Assembly: GCA_030248065.1 (NCBI GenBank)
Contig: JASAMV010008524.1
Coordinates: 1-28,843 of the forward strand
From: Rhynchonema sp. JSB1_4
Lineage: Eukaryota > Nematoda > Chromadorea > Monhysterida > Xyalidae
Length of the DNA stretch: 28,843 nucleotides
Direction: 5' to 3'
The position numbers and the translations under genes are program-made. The notes under the pieces were generated by a model. The model did no database searches. It had not been told where the DNA came from and worked only from the letters and a program-made list of their open reading frames with translations. This document shows, one piece after another, positions 18,861-28,665 of the stretch (position 1 is the stretch's first letter; the number at the start of each line of letters is the position of its first letter).

Positions 18861-19077
18861 TCATTCGCTTTTACTGTCATTTTTGTCCGTTCGTTCCGAC
18901 CCGCCCCCGACCGTGATCGCCTGGCTGAATTGCGATGTTTCACCAGACTCACTACACTCCGCCGCTGCCTTCTTGGCTGCTTTTGGGTCATTCAACGGAC
19001 TGTCGTATGCCGATGCGTCTGTTGGTTCGGTGTGGTCGCCGGTCGTGGAATTGTCCGTGGGAGCAGTGGGTTGGTCA
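18861..19077 (-). pseudogene. Orphan, intact class A tail exon
   Basis: It is exactly 217 nt like the tail exons of A1, A2 and A3, with acceptor TTCTTCAG and the phase-2 start, and is open to TGA at 18861-18863. It keeps SAYDSPL and differs at DPKAAKKAAAECSESGE. Its 3' flank with AATAAA (18546-18551) is also kept. No TM, EGF, CCP or CTLD exon lies upstream: a hAT MITE starts 114 bases away. It is a partial duplicate, unless spliced from a distant gene. Confidence 0.75.
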
Positions 19078-19190
19078 CTGAAGAAAAAGATCTGCATTTT
19101 TTCAGTTCCATTGGAACTAGGAAAAAAGAGCCTGAGCGGCTAACGGAATCTTCAACAACATCTTGCTTGCTAGCCTGCTGATGCTACGAT

Positions 19191-19688
19191 CAGGGTTGGG
19201 CAAAAAAAAACGACGGCGTTTTTTCTTAAAAAAAACGACGTTTTTTTTTAAAAAAAGACGCCTGGGTCGTTTTTCGTTTTTTTTAAATCCTGAATTTCCT
19301 TGATTTTCCCTGATTTTTCAGGGAAAGTACCCTGATTATCAAGGAAAATCAATTTTTTGTCCCATTTTTTTCAAAAAATTTTCGACCAATTTTTACTTTG
19401 TCGAGATACGTCGATATACGGAGCTTGACTTTCAGTGATGACCCCGGCCAAAGTTGGTCCCATGATGCGGGTCTGATATGGGATCTTAGCAACTCGCTAG
19501 AAAAGGGTTGAAACCCGTTTATTTTGCCTCAGAACACATAGAATTACTTCATTTAACCACGTTTTCTTCCCAACATGAGCGTTTTCCAATTTTCTTGGGG
19601 GCATATTTTGGTCATCTGGGCGTTTTAAAAAAACGTTTTTTTTAAAAAAAACGATTTTTTGGAAAAAAACGTTTTTTGCCCAATCCTG
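19191..19688. mobile_element. hAT MITE (498 bp) with perfect 8-bp TSD
   Basis: The ends are CAGGGTTGGGCAAAAAA and, reverse-complemented, CAGGATTGGGCAAAAAACG. GCTACGAT lies directly outside each end (19183-19190 and 19689-19696). CAGGG-starting inverted ends with an 8-bp duplication are diagnostic of hAT. The interior is AT-rich, with runs of A and T and no transposase, hence non-autonomous. Confidence 0.9.
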
Positions 19689-19696
19689 GCTACGAT

Positions 19697-20584
19697 TGGC
19701 TGGAACAAGTGTAACCGTGACAAGCTATATGACGTAGTGTGCAAGGTATATGACAATGGTGGCGTGAAGTATTCATTGTCACAGTTATCATGCGGTGACA
19801 TGGCGTTTCAGCTGCCCATCCGGCAAGGCAGACACTATTCCCAGGTCGAGAACTCGAATGAGAGAAATTCCAACATTAAATTCTGAAGACAACATTGGCC
19901 AGAGCTGGAAGCCTCCTCTGTCGAAAACTTATCAATACGTAGGAGCTGATTCATGTAGGGCTCGGCCAGATTCACCCGAAACCCGAAATATAAATTTTTT
20001 CTATGTCCGTGTTTCGGGTTTTTAAAAAAAGCCCGAAACCCGAATCACAAGGCATGATATTCGATGTTTCGGTTTTGCTACTAATGTCTGACGCGAAGCA
20101 ATTATATTGTCAGTCGAAACATTTTCGAATATCATGCTTTGTCTTTCGGGTTTCGGTTTTTTTTCAAAACCCGAAACACGGACATAGAAAAAGTTATGTG
20201 TCGTGTTTCGAGTTTCGGGTCCCTTGTCTTTAGCGACCTGCGCCGCATGCGCTGCTACTGCCTCCTCGCGCTCTTTGACCATCAGCGCCTCGTCCGCTCT
20301 GTCAGCAATAGTGTGCTTGATTTTATACTTTTTATTTGTCACAACAAACGGTCAATTATTTTTCTTGATGGAGGTCCTAATCTCAAGATTAAGGTATGTA
20401 GGTATGCCACATTCATTGTCGTTGTTATCATGCCCGTCGGTGACATGGCATTTCAGCTGGCTCATCCAGCAAAGCGGTCGACAACTCGAACGAGAGAAAT
20501 TCTCAACATATAAATTTTCAAAGGCAACATTGACCAGAGCTGGTATCTGTCGAAAACTTGTCAATAAATAGGAGCCCATTCATT
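19697..20584. repeat. Two copies of class B 3' flank, one with a truncated MITE
   Basis: The block seen at 3385-3640 is present twice here, at about 19770-19957 and 20350-20584. The first is interrupted at 19958 by a second Harbinger-like MITE copy (19958 to about 20222) that has lost its right end. The second is uninterrupted and shows the empty TAA site at 20584-20586. A minus-strand AATAAA at 20331-20336 is a candidate polyadenylation signal of B2. Confidence 0.7.
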
Positions 20585-20615
20585 AACACGCATGATTATC
20601 TAAAGTTTGTACCTA

Positions 20616-23600
20616 CTAATCACCGAGGGTCACCAACTGTTTGTCGGCCTGAGCCTGTTTGTTGCCCCTGACGATCACAATGACGCCAGCAACGATACCG
20701 AAACAGATCAGAACGACCAACACGACCACGATCGGCACCACGACTGACGTTGCAACTCCGCCAGACTCGTCGCCGCCTTTGCCTGAATCGCGACATGGGA
20801 TGATTTGATGGGAATATGTGCGCTCGTGGCGTTATGGGTGAACAGTTGGATGTAAGATGCGACTGTCTTGTGCCTCCTGAATTTGACTTATGATGCTTTG
20901 TGCACAATGTGAGAAACGACCGTGCAGATTGTGACTGAAGGTTGATTTGCTTCTTGTTCCTGATTCAGCTGATGCATCATCCAGCAAACCCACAATTAGA
21001 ATACTAAAGCTGACTATCGTTTTGGTGCCAAGCAGCCAGTCAAGCACATCTGATGCACCTGTTCTCAACTTTCTAACTTCGTTCAGCTGAACTAGAAACT
21101 CAGTGCCTGTGTGCACACAGACACGCGTCAAAGGAAACTCACTGACCGGACAGCCTGTTGTACCTACGGTATGTATCTAAACAGTTCGAAATGGAATAGC
21201 ACCCTAATCTTACCATTGGGGCAGGCAATTGTGGGCAAGTTCGTCCATTCCCCTGCTTTACACGTGATGTCCGTGCCGGTGACTTCGTTATCGCTGCCCC
21301 CCGACCTTTTCTCGGTGCCGTTGGGAGCGGTGGTCACCTTTTGGTTGTTGTCGCTGCCAACTAAACAGTGGCTTACGTTGTCTAAACTTGTATGATTTCT
21401 GCATGAAAGACAGCAAAAGTCACGAAAAACTGACTTTACCTTCGACACACGCCACTTTCAGGACACTGTCTTGATGCACTGGTGGCAAGTGTGCTGTGGC
21501 TCCCTCCCCTCCATCAGTTGGTGGCTTGGGATTGATCTCTTCAATTACTTCCAGATTGAGATCGGTGATGGCGGAAAACTTGCAATCTGAATGACAGAAT
21601 ACAGCCAGTCGAAAAAGCGAGATTTTGCAATACTGCATTGAGTGAAACGTGTGTTACTGCATATTTTTTTTAAAATAAACTAGGCACACAGCAGGTCATA
21701 TTTTTGCCTTCAAAGATTCTGCAGAAGAATTGTGTGTGTTTTCATTCATACAGTCATGCTCGTCGGTTTACTGTTGTGGTAATACAATTTTGCATTCGTG
21801 AATGCTACAACAGGATGCAAACACGACACCTCATCGTCAATACTTTTCATTCATGTGCGCAAGATTAAAATTGTAATTCCGTTGTTCATAAATTCAGTGT
21901 GACGGAATGCATTTGTTTCCTTCTCAGATTTATGAAGCAAACACTTTGTCAAAATATACAAGAAGCAATCGCATCCCTTTCATTCACAATTTTTAGCAAA
22001 TTTAGCGATCATTAAAGAAATTGGTCATATAGCTAGGTTGCAACAGAGCCACGCACAGATACATATAAAGCTGGAACACAAAACTAAAACCAGAAACCAA
22101 ACAAAAGCTTTGACGCCGTTGTAGGTTTCGGGTTTATCTGTGCGCGCGCACCCTACCAAAAATAATTTTACGCAAATTAACGTTTCGGCATGTCAAACAT
22201 TCAAAATTGGTCGATTTCAGGATAATTTTTTAGATGTCAAAATATGGCTTGAGCGAGCAGAACCAGAAGAGCGGTCAGCCAAGCCTATGGAGCAGAGAGG
22301 GTGCCGTTCTTTGGGCACCCTTTATCTAGAATCGTCCAGTTGCCTTGGTTGCACGTGATGCTTATCGGAATGTCAGGGTTTGCTTCACATGTGACATTGA
22401 TCGAGATGCCGTGATAGAAGGTTGCATTGTTCTGATCTCGCGGCATTGTCATGTTCTTGCTTTGCAACAGTGTGATCGCCTCTTGTTTCTTGCAGTCTGT
22501 AAATGACTGCCGCGCTATGCGTGTTGCTTATCATCGCCAGCATTGCTCCTTTGCGGACTTGACTGACCGCTTTGGTTCTGTTGTCTCAACCCTCTTCTCT
22601 TTTAGTAAACACCCGTTTGCATTCATGGAACACGTTAAGCCATGAACGTTCTGTGTTACTTTGATCTACAAATTTGCTAATAGTAACTTTGTCATTTCCT
22701 GACTTTTTTTAATGCGTCGCATCAGACACGAAACTAGAGCATGACGCAACTGACGCCTGCCTGGCAAACCGCTGCACAGAATTAGCAATGCCTTGCATTT
22801 GCGAGCACACAGCCCAATCATACATATCAATTTTCGACCAAGTACACATATTCAACGAAATTCACAGGAAAGTTCTACCGTAGCTGCGGCATGCTCACAT
22901 CTTATCGACCTGAATTTTTCCACGTGGTTAAATAGTCTGCCTGATCACAATTGTCCAACCTTTGTCGCATGCTGCCACGTTTGCCAGCTCTTCATCCTTG
23001 TACTTCCACGTGCCGCCAACGCAGACGAACTGCTTCACCTTCACACCTTTCCAGCTGTGATCGGCTTCCTTGCATTTCACATCGATCGTCGTGCCCACCG
23101 GGCTGGCGTCATTGGGCACATTGGCGGGGTCGATCTCAACGCGGTCGGGATGCGGCGAAGTTGGCACAGCGCATACTAAAGCAGCAAAAATGTGTGATCC
23201 ACGACAGTTCGCGGATGGACATTCTGTGTTATTCTAAAAAGCCGTAGAGCTCTATCACAAGACATAATAAACAAAAAACTTCCTTACTACTAGGTTCGTT
23301 CTCGCAAACGAATGGCACTCGAGTAGTGCAAGGCACTGCTGCCAACGCTTTTTCTCTTGGGCTATAGAAGACACACAGATCATTGCCTTCCGGTTGTGGA
23401 TCAAGGGGCGTCTTGTCAGCAATCCATATGAAGTCGTCTTCTCTTGCATCTCGTTTGCCACCGGTCCAAACACCGACGTACACAATATTGTCAATGTCTC
23501 CCGGCTGAAGCATACACTCAGCAAGAATTTGCGCATTTGCTTGGTGACGCACAGGCAATTGAGCAAAGAGCAAGATCCACCTTCAGATAAGAAAGAACAG

Positions 23601-24180
23601 AAGTCGAGCCAAAAACTTCCTCGGCGTAAACCTCAGCCCAAACAGAACTTGAGTGTGAGCGTGACCATCGGCCTATGTCAAAACCCGATACCAAAAACAT
23701 GTCAGATCGTTGGGAAACACAAGGTCTGCTTTCTTATATACCTTGCTTGCTCAGTGTTTTACTCAAACCCGTTTGCTCTACTGTCTGGCCACCATTTGGA
23801 CATCGTGAATAAAATTATTAAAGTAGTCTGTTTACCTCAGTTAGCTTGTCCCGCAGCAGTTGATGGAATTCTGTCGGATTTTTCACGCTTGCTAGATTTC
23901 CTTTGGAAAAACCTGCTGACTTGATTGTTTGGCAATATGATTGGGCTTCTGCCCACACTGAATGGATGTTTTCTTGACTCAAGCTCAAAACATAAGAATA
24001 GCATTTGTTAGAGTGCAGCACGGATTTCTTCACCCTATTGGCTTCCACGCCCTGAATACTTTCACATTCTGCAGCCAATCTTTGATCAGCTGGTTCTTCT
24101 TGACCAGCGACATGTGTGGTTGTGGCGAGCGCTAGTGTGACGAGCAGCAGCAGCAGACATTGGCAGCAGGCGAGGATCAT
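20616..24180 (-). CDS. Class B receptor B2: CTLD-CCP-CCP-TM, short tail
   Basis: The spliced CDS is complement(join(20616..20782, 21214..21360, 21440..21586, 22960..23175, 23288..23504, 23836..24180)), 1239 nt, 412 aa, with consistent phases. The signal peptide is MILACCQCLLLLLVTLALAT. The CTLD (about 40-187) has CYSYVL, WAEAQSYC, LASVKNPTEF, then VYVGVWTGG, FIWIAD and VPFVCENE; it lacks EPN/QPD and WND motifs. CCP1 covers about 188-259. A second CCP (about 260-357) is split over two exons (DCKFSAITDL..VACVEG and VGSDNNQK..ITCKAGEW..IACPNG). A Gly-rich linker, a Val/Ile TM helix and a short tail ending KQLVTLGD follow. There is no EGF and no tail Tyr. The optional CCP exon 22285-22496 is skipped in this model. 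Confidence 0.78.
21640..22240. other. B2 intron between CCP2 exon and split CCP, nothing else seen
   Basis: AT-rich sequence with no frame, repeat or RNA gene that I can support. If the CCP2 exon is used as a last exon, this would be its 3' UTR. I see no canonical AATAAA on the minus strand here. Confidence 0.4.
22285..22496 (-). CDS. B2 alternative last exon: CCP2, stop, no donor
   Basis: Acceptor ATTTACAG is followed by a phase-1 CCP (DCKKQE, NNATFYHGISINVTCEANP, ITCNQGNW, DKGCPKNGTLSAP) closing at TAG 22285-22287. Joined after CCP1 it gives a 329-residue secreted CTLD-CCP-CCP protein. No GT donor is visible. The frame after TAG reads AWLTALLVLLAQAIF and then TGA, like a GPI-attachment tail. 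It is the best-preserved copy of this exon. Confidence 0.62.
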
Positions 24181-24274
24181 GATGTTTGGATCGTGGGATA
24201 GGTGATGGCGTGGGGTGATTGGTGATGTCGATGCAACGATGAATGAAATGAATGGAAAACGATGGAAGTTGTTT

Positions 24275-24284
24275 GCTTATACGT
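24275..24284 (-). promoter_or_regulatory. TATA box of B2
   Basis: The minus strand reads ACGTATAAGCAAAC about 97 bases upstream of the ATG, aligned with the A1 element ATATAAGCAC. The candidate A3 polyadenylation signal lies only about 280 bases further upstream, so the two genes are tightly packed. Confidence 0.6.
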
Positions 24285-24874
24285 ATACAATTTAGGATGG
24301 GCTACGGTAGGTGCGCCGCGAATCATACAGTAATTCAGGGCTATTTCTTTTTTTTTGAATTTCCAAAGCGCCAACACGATGGATAAACACCGATACGGTT
24401 TTTCGCACGATTTTCTAATCACAGTGGCACAGTGCATGTGCGAATGAATTATTCAGTTATGCAACTGCCGGACATTGAAACGTTATGCGCGTTATTTTCT
24501 GGTTGACATAGTGTCCTCAATTCTAACATCAACAGATCTAGCACAAACGGCTCAATTTACGTTTTATTTATTTCCTTCCAATCAATGTCAAATCATCAGT
24601 TGATAACTGCACTTCATACTGCGCCAAAGAAAATTACTCCGAAAAAACTTAAAGCAGTCGCTGAAATGAATCCTTGTCAAGTGAATTACAGTTTATGAAC
24701 TATCACTGATAATTTTGTTTTTGCAAGAATAATAGATCTGGTCAAATATAACGATAAAGTGTTTCATTAACCTTAGCAGAATAAACAGAAGAAATCAGAA
24801 ATTATTCTTTTGTCAACATTTTGTTTCGTCGCTCTCAGAGATTTTTGACATTTTTGCACTTCATAGTCTGCTTC
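24285..24874. repeat. Intergenic spacer between A3 and B2 (duplicated block)
   Basis: This is the complete version of the spacer family. It contains the B2 upstream region (GCCAACACGATGGA, CAGTGCATGTGC), then the A3 3' flank with AATAAA (24563-24568 on the minus strand). Only 694 bases separate the A3 stop from the B2 start. Confidence 0.75.
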
Positions 24875-26429
24875 TCACTCACTTTTACTATTATTTTTGT
24901 CCGTTCGTTCCGACCCGCCCCCGACCGTGATCGCCTGGCTGAATTGTGATGTTTCACCAGTTTCACTTCTTTCCGCCGCTTCCTTCTTCGCCTTCTTTGG
25001 GTCGTTCAACGGACTGTCGTATGCCGATGCGTCTGTTGGCTCGGTGTGGTCGCCGGTCGTGGAATTGTCCGTGGGAGACGTCGGTTGTCGGCTGAAGAAA
25101 TATTTTTCAGTTTCAGTAATAAATCAAATCAAATTGCACATCTTTCTTGATCCAACCTTTTATCATCATCATTTTCTTTTTCTTCCTTCCCACCCCGTTG
25201 TTTGTGGAATCGGCGTGCGAGCACAGCCAGACCGATTGCAATTGCGATGACAAACACAATCACAATGATGACCACAATTATGATCACAGCCGCGTTGCTG
25301 GAGAGATCTGCAAGAATCAGAAAAGTTGATGATGAGCACTTCAGTAACTCTATCACGGTCGTTTACCTTCACAGGTTTTCTTATCGGATGACAGCGTTTT
25401 ACTTTCTGGACACAAGCACACAGCCTGGCCATGTTCGTTGCGGCAAGATTCCGCACAACCGCCATTGTTTCCGTCACTGCACGGATCGTTTGTGCACTTT
25501 TGGTCTTCTGTCTTTGGATCCCAACCTGGTCCTTCTGTGCCTTCTTGGCAGATCACCTCCTTTTCATTCGATATCTCGCCATCAAAGTGCTGCTCATCTG
25601 TGCACTTCAGTTTGATCTTGGTGCCGACGTAGACGAATTTCATGTTTTTGGTCTTGCTCGTATTTCTCGTTTGAATTCCATTGTAGTCGGCAGCTTGCGG
25701 TAGTGTGAGGTTGACACCGACTTTTGTTATCAAAGAGCACGCTGCAAGGATTAGAAAATAAAGTTAATCAGCGAAAGTCCTTATCGGTGGTTCTACTCCA
25801 TTCTGTTTACGATACTCACCTGCTTTACAAGGCTTCGGCTTCGGCTCCCACTCTCCGTTAGCCTTGCAGCTGATGATTGTTTTGTGGTCGAGCTCAACGC
25901 TTTTATCCTTCGTGATGTATTTGTCTTCGCACTGCACCATCACGTTGCTGCCTTGATGGACGGGCGGAGGTTGGTCTTCGGTCGTGGATGTGACTTTGAA
26001 GTTGAGCTGATGGAGACGGGCGATGTTGCAGTCTGGAACAATTTTGGGCTCAGACAAGAAGGCAAGGCATGCACTTGGCGTGGGCCAGCATCCGGACCGT
26101 ACTCCACCATATAGTTTTACATTATTTTAAACTTTGAACTGTAACTTATCGTCTGTTTGATGTCTGTCGTTTTTAGTTCTGTCTAATCATTGGTTGAGCG
26201 AGCAGAACCAGAAGAGCGGTCAGCCGCCAAGCCTAAGGAGCTGCGACGGTGCCGTTCTTTGAGCACCGTTCATCTGGAATCGTTCAGTTGCCTTGGTTGC
26301 ACGCGATACTTATCAGAATGTCAGGATTTCCTTCACATGTGACATTGATCGGTGATAGAAGGTTGCATAGTTCTAATTTTGTCGCATTGTCGTGTTCTTG
26401 CTTTGTGATCACCTCTTGTTTCTTACAGT
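24875..26429 (-). pseudogene. Class A receptor A3, 5' half missing
   Basis: The surviving exons are tail 24875-25091, TM 25157-25307, CCP+EGF 25367-25741 and CCP 25820-26032. All are open, with canonical junctions and lengths identical to A2 (217, 151, 375 and 213 nt), including a six-Cys EGF and SAYDSPL. The optional CCP2 exon (26233-26429) is degenerate: an internal deletion, then TGA in place of the conserved Trp. The CTLD, signal-peptide and first CCP exons and the promoter are absent: homology to B2 upstream of CCP2 ends near 26480, where unrelated satellite-bearing DNA starts. This is a recent truncation or an assembly join. Confidence 0.75.
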
Positions 26430-26520
26430 CTGTAGACTGCCGCGCTCTGTATGCGTGCTGTTTGGCATCGCCAGCATTAGTAGTATATAGAACCACTCCC
26501 AATCAATGATTAATTGCTTT

Positions 26521-26780
26521 TTTGACAGGTCGGGGGAGCACCATGCGGTTCCAAGTTCCGGTTCCGAAGGTGGGGGGTCGTGCGGTTCCAAGTTCCGGTT
26601 CCGGGGGGTTACTAGTGGCAGATCGAAATGGAGTCGACCAAGGGGGGCTACGCCCCCGTCCTGGATCCGTTAGTTTGTGGTACCCTATAAACGAGTGGCA
26701 CCGAACTCATCCCGAACAGCTGACGCCAGTGCACATATACATACTCTTACGCGATTAATGGGTACCATTGATAACACACG
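26521..26780. repeat. G-rich short duplication and hairpin next to satellite
   Basis: GTGCGGTTCCAAGTTCCGGT occurs twice in close succession (near 26540 and 26580). GGGGGGCTACGCCCCC near 26642-26657 can form a tight hairpin. This marks the junction between the receptor cluster and the right-hand satellite region. Confidence 0.6.
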
Positions 26781-26809
26781 TACTCCATAAACAAGCCGAA
26801 CAGCTGACG

Positions 26810-27750
26810 ACTAGCAGGCGAAACGCAGGCATGTCCACGACCGACATATGAAGCATGCACATAGCAGGCGGAACGCAGACGAATCCACGACCGACATATG
26901 CATGTACATAACAGGCGAAATGCAGGCGTTACGCAGGCGACAGGTCAATGCATGAATAGCAGGCGAAATGCGGGTGCATGATTAGCAGGCGAAACGCAGG
27001 CGTGTCCACGACCGACATATGCATGCACATAGCAGGCGAAAGCGGCGTCGCGCGCGGTCAAGCCATGCAGGCGAACCAGGCGGCCCGCGCTGCGCGGCGA
27101 TGCGGCGGCCCGCCGCAACATAGCAGGCGAAATGCAGGCGTTACGCAGGCGACAGGTCAATGCACGAATAGCAGGCGAAACCCAGGCGTGTCCACGACCG
27201 ACATATAAAGTATGTATATAGCAGGCGAAATGCAGGCGAGTCCACGACCGAAGTATGTATGCACATAGCAGGCGAAATGCAGGCGAGTCCACGACCGACC
27301 TATGCATGCACATAGCAGGCGAAACGCAGGCGACAGGGCAATGCATGAATAGCAGGCGAAATGCGGGTGCATGATTAGCAGGCGAAACGCAGGCGTGTCC
27401 ACGACCGACATATAAAGCATGTACATAGCAGGCGTTACGCAGGCGACAGGTCAATGCATGAATAGCAGGCGAAATGCAGGTGTATGATCAGCAGGCGAAA
27501 CGCAGGCGGGTCCACGACCGAAGTATGCATACACATAGCAGGCGAAATGCATGCGTGTCCACGACCGACATATGCATGACTAGCAGGCGAAATGCAGGCG
27601 TTTCCATGATCAACAGACGAAGTATGCATGAACATAGCAGACAAAATGCAGGTGAAGCAAGTCGTGACTAGCAGGCAGGCGACCGGTCAATGCACGAAAG
27701 GCAGGTGACGACTAAATGCATGACTGGCAGGCGGAACAGACACGACTAGT
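26810..27750. repeat. CAGGCG-type satellite with higher-order structure
   Basis: The core AGCAGGCGAAA(C/T)GCAGGCG is followed by TGTCCACGACCGACATATG-CATGCACAT, or by TTACGCAGGCGACAGGTCAATGCATGAAT-like variants. The variants alternate, making a higher-order repeat of roughly 45-150 bp periods over about 0.95 kb. All long frames across it repeat PAFRLL-type peptides on the minus strand, so they reflect the repeat and not a gene. A 60-bp GC-rich patch (27045-27115) interrupts it. Confidence 0.85.
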
Positions 27751-27869
27751 AGTCGGATCAACGGACCGACGAAGCACTGACACACAAGAGCATGTAGGTA
27801 CCACAGAATGAGAACAGCTGTTGTCACTGACTAGCAGACGTAACGCACGTGAGCGTGCGACGAAACAGT

Positions 27870-27879
27870 TGTTTATAAA
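27870..27879 (+). promoter_or_regulatory. TATA box of the kinase-like gene
   Basis: GTTTATAAAG lies about 40-48 bases upstream of the ATG at 27919, leaving room for a very short 5' UTR. The start context AAAC-ATG has A at -3. Such compact spacing contrasts with the roughly 65-100-base distance in the receptor genes. Confidence 0.6.
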
Positions 27880-27918
27880 GTTAGTGAACAACGGTCGTAG
27901 TACTGGACTGACATAAAC

Positions 27919-28506
27919 ATGTTGCGTCTTCCACGACATCTGACCAACGACCCGATATGCGTTGAAATTGCTGGTCTCCCTGATTCAGGGAAAACCGCGA
28001 TCGTAACTCACCTGGGTAACAAATTTCCAGGCACACGCACCATCCGGTTTCCGCAAATCAACAACGAACGATGGAAACAAGCAAAGAAGCTGTTGAACGA
28101 TAATGTTGTTAATAAGGCTACTGCCGTTATGATGTCTGTTGCAAGTCGAGTGGAAGCGCAAGAAGAAATACAAGACGCCATGAGACTCGGACAGCATTTG
28201 GTGACATGCAATTACACCAACGACCGTCTTTATGCAGAAACGTACGATAATATTGATGTAATTTGGGTTTGTGAGATGTGTAACGCATTAATTCCACCTG
28301 ACTTGTATATTTATTGTTGTCGAAAAACGTTTGAAGGCTCTCAGAAACTAAAAGACGCATACGACAAGCATTTCTTGCGTCGATTCCCGGATAAAGTTGT
28401 TATTGTGCAGGTGGACGATAAATCTGAGGTACAACAGTGCGACGAAGTTGAAAAACTGTTCCAAGCTGCATTAATTGTGCATGATGCTCGAATCAAAGAT
28501 CGATAG
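27919..28506 (+). CDS. Thymidylate-kinase-like P-loop protein, intronless
   Basis: 195 codons, single exon. A P-loop GLPDSGKTA sits at residues 18-26. An RFPQIN segment follows (about 42-47; TMPKs have an RFP motif that binds the nucleotide), then LL, then SRVEAQEEIQDAMRLGQHLVTCNY (given here in parts: SRVEAQEEI, AMRLGQHLV) corresponding to the family's NR.E...I...L..G..VV.DRY, and later CNALIPPDLYIY like the family's L..PDL.I.L. Length and order fit dTMP kinase (usually about 200-215 aa). Two features are odd: the DR of the DRY motif is replaced (TCNY), and no Arg is in the P-loop, so activity is uncertain. The lack of introns, the compact promoter and the flanking satellite hint at a transferred or virus-derived gene. 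Confidence 0.7.
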   Translation: MLRLPRHLTNDPICVEIAGLPDSGKTAIVTHLGNKFPGTRTIRFPQINNERWKQAKKLLNDNVVNKATAVMMSVASRVEAQEEIQDAMRLGQHLVTCNYTNDRLYAETYDNIDVIWVCEMCNALIPPDLYIYCCRKTFEGSQKLKDAYDKHFLRRFPDKVVIVQVDDKSEVQQCDEVEKLFQAALIVHDARIKDR

Positions 28507-28655
28507 TTTGCTGTTTTGTGTTTTTAAATGACCAAGTTCCACCTAGGATATTTATGATTTTATTACAGTAACATTACAACAACACAAATAGAATTATATG
28601 ACGTGTCATTGTTAATTGTATAAGTTATATCAGGAGTAACACTGCATAATTGGTG

Positions 28656-28661
28656 AATAAA
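28656..28661 (+). terminator. Candidate polyadenylation signal of the kinase-like gene
   Basis: AATAAA lies 150 bases after the stop codon, in AT-rich sequence. Confidence 0.4.
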
Positions 28662-28665
28662 ATGA

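Noticed and set aside
20832..21083. Extra exon of B2 reading LRTGASDVLDWLLGTK, with a similar frame in B1 at 4088-4381
   Set aside because: Both copies stay similar at the DNA level, but frames diverge after about 30 residues and the phase-1 donor and acceptor around it already join cleanly. It is better explained as duplicated intron.
26945..27644. Long minus-strand frames with repeated PAFRLL peptides
   Set aside because: They simply translate the satellite repeat; the repeat unit keeps several frames open by chance.
26810..27750. Possible CRISPR array
   Set aside because: Repeat units vary, spacers are themselves repeated, no cas gene is present and the context is eukaryotic.
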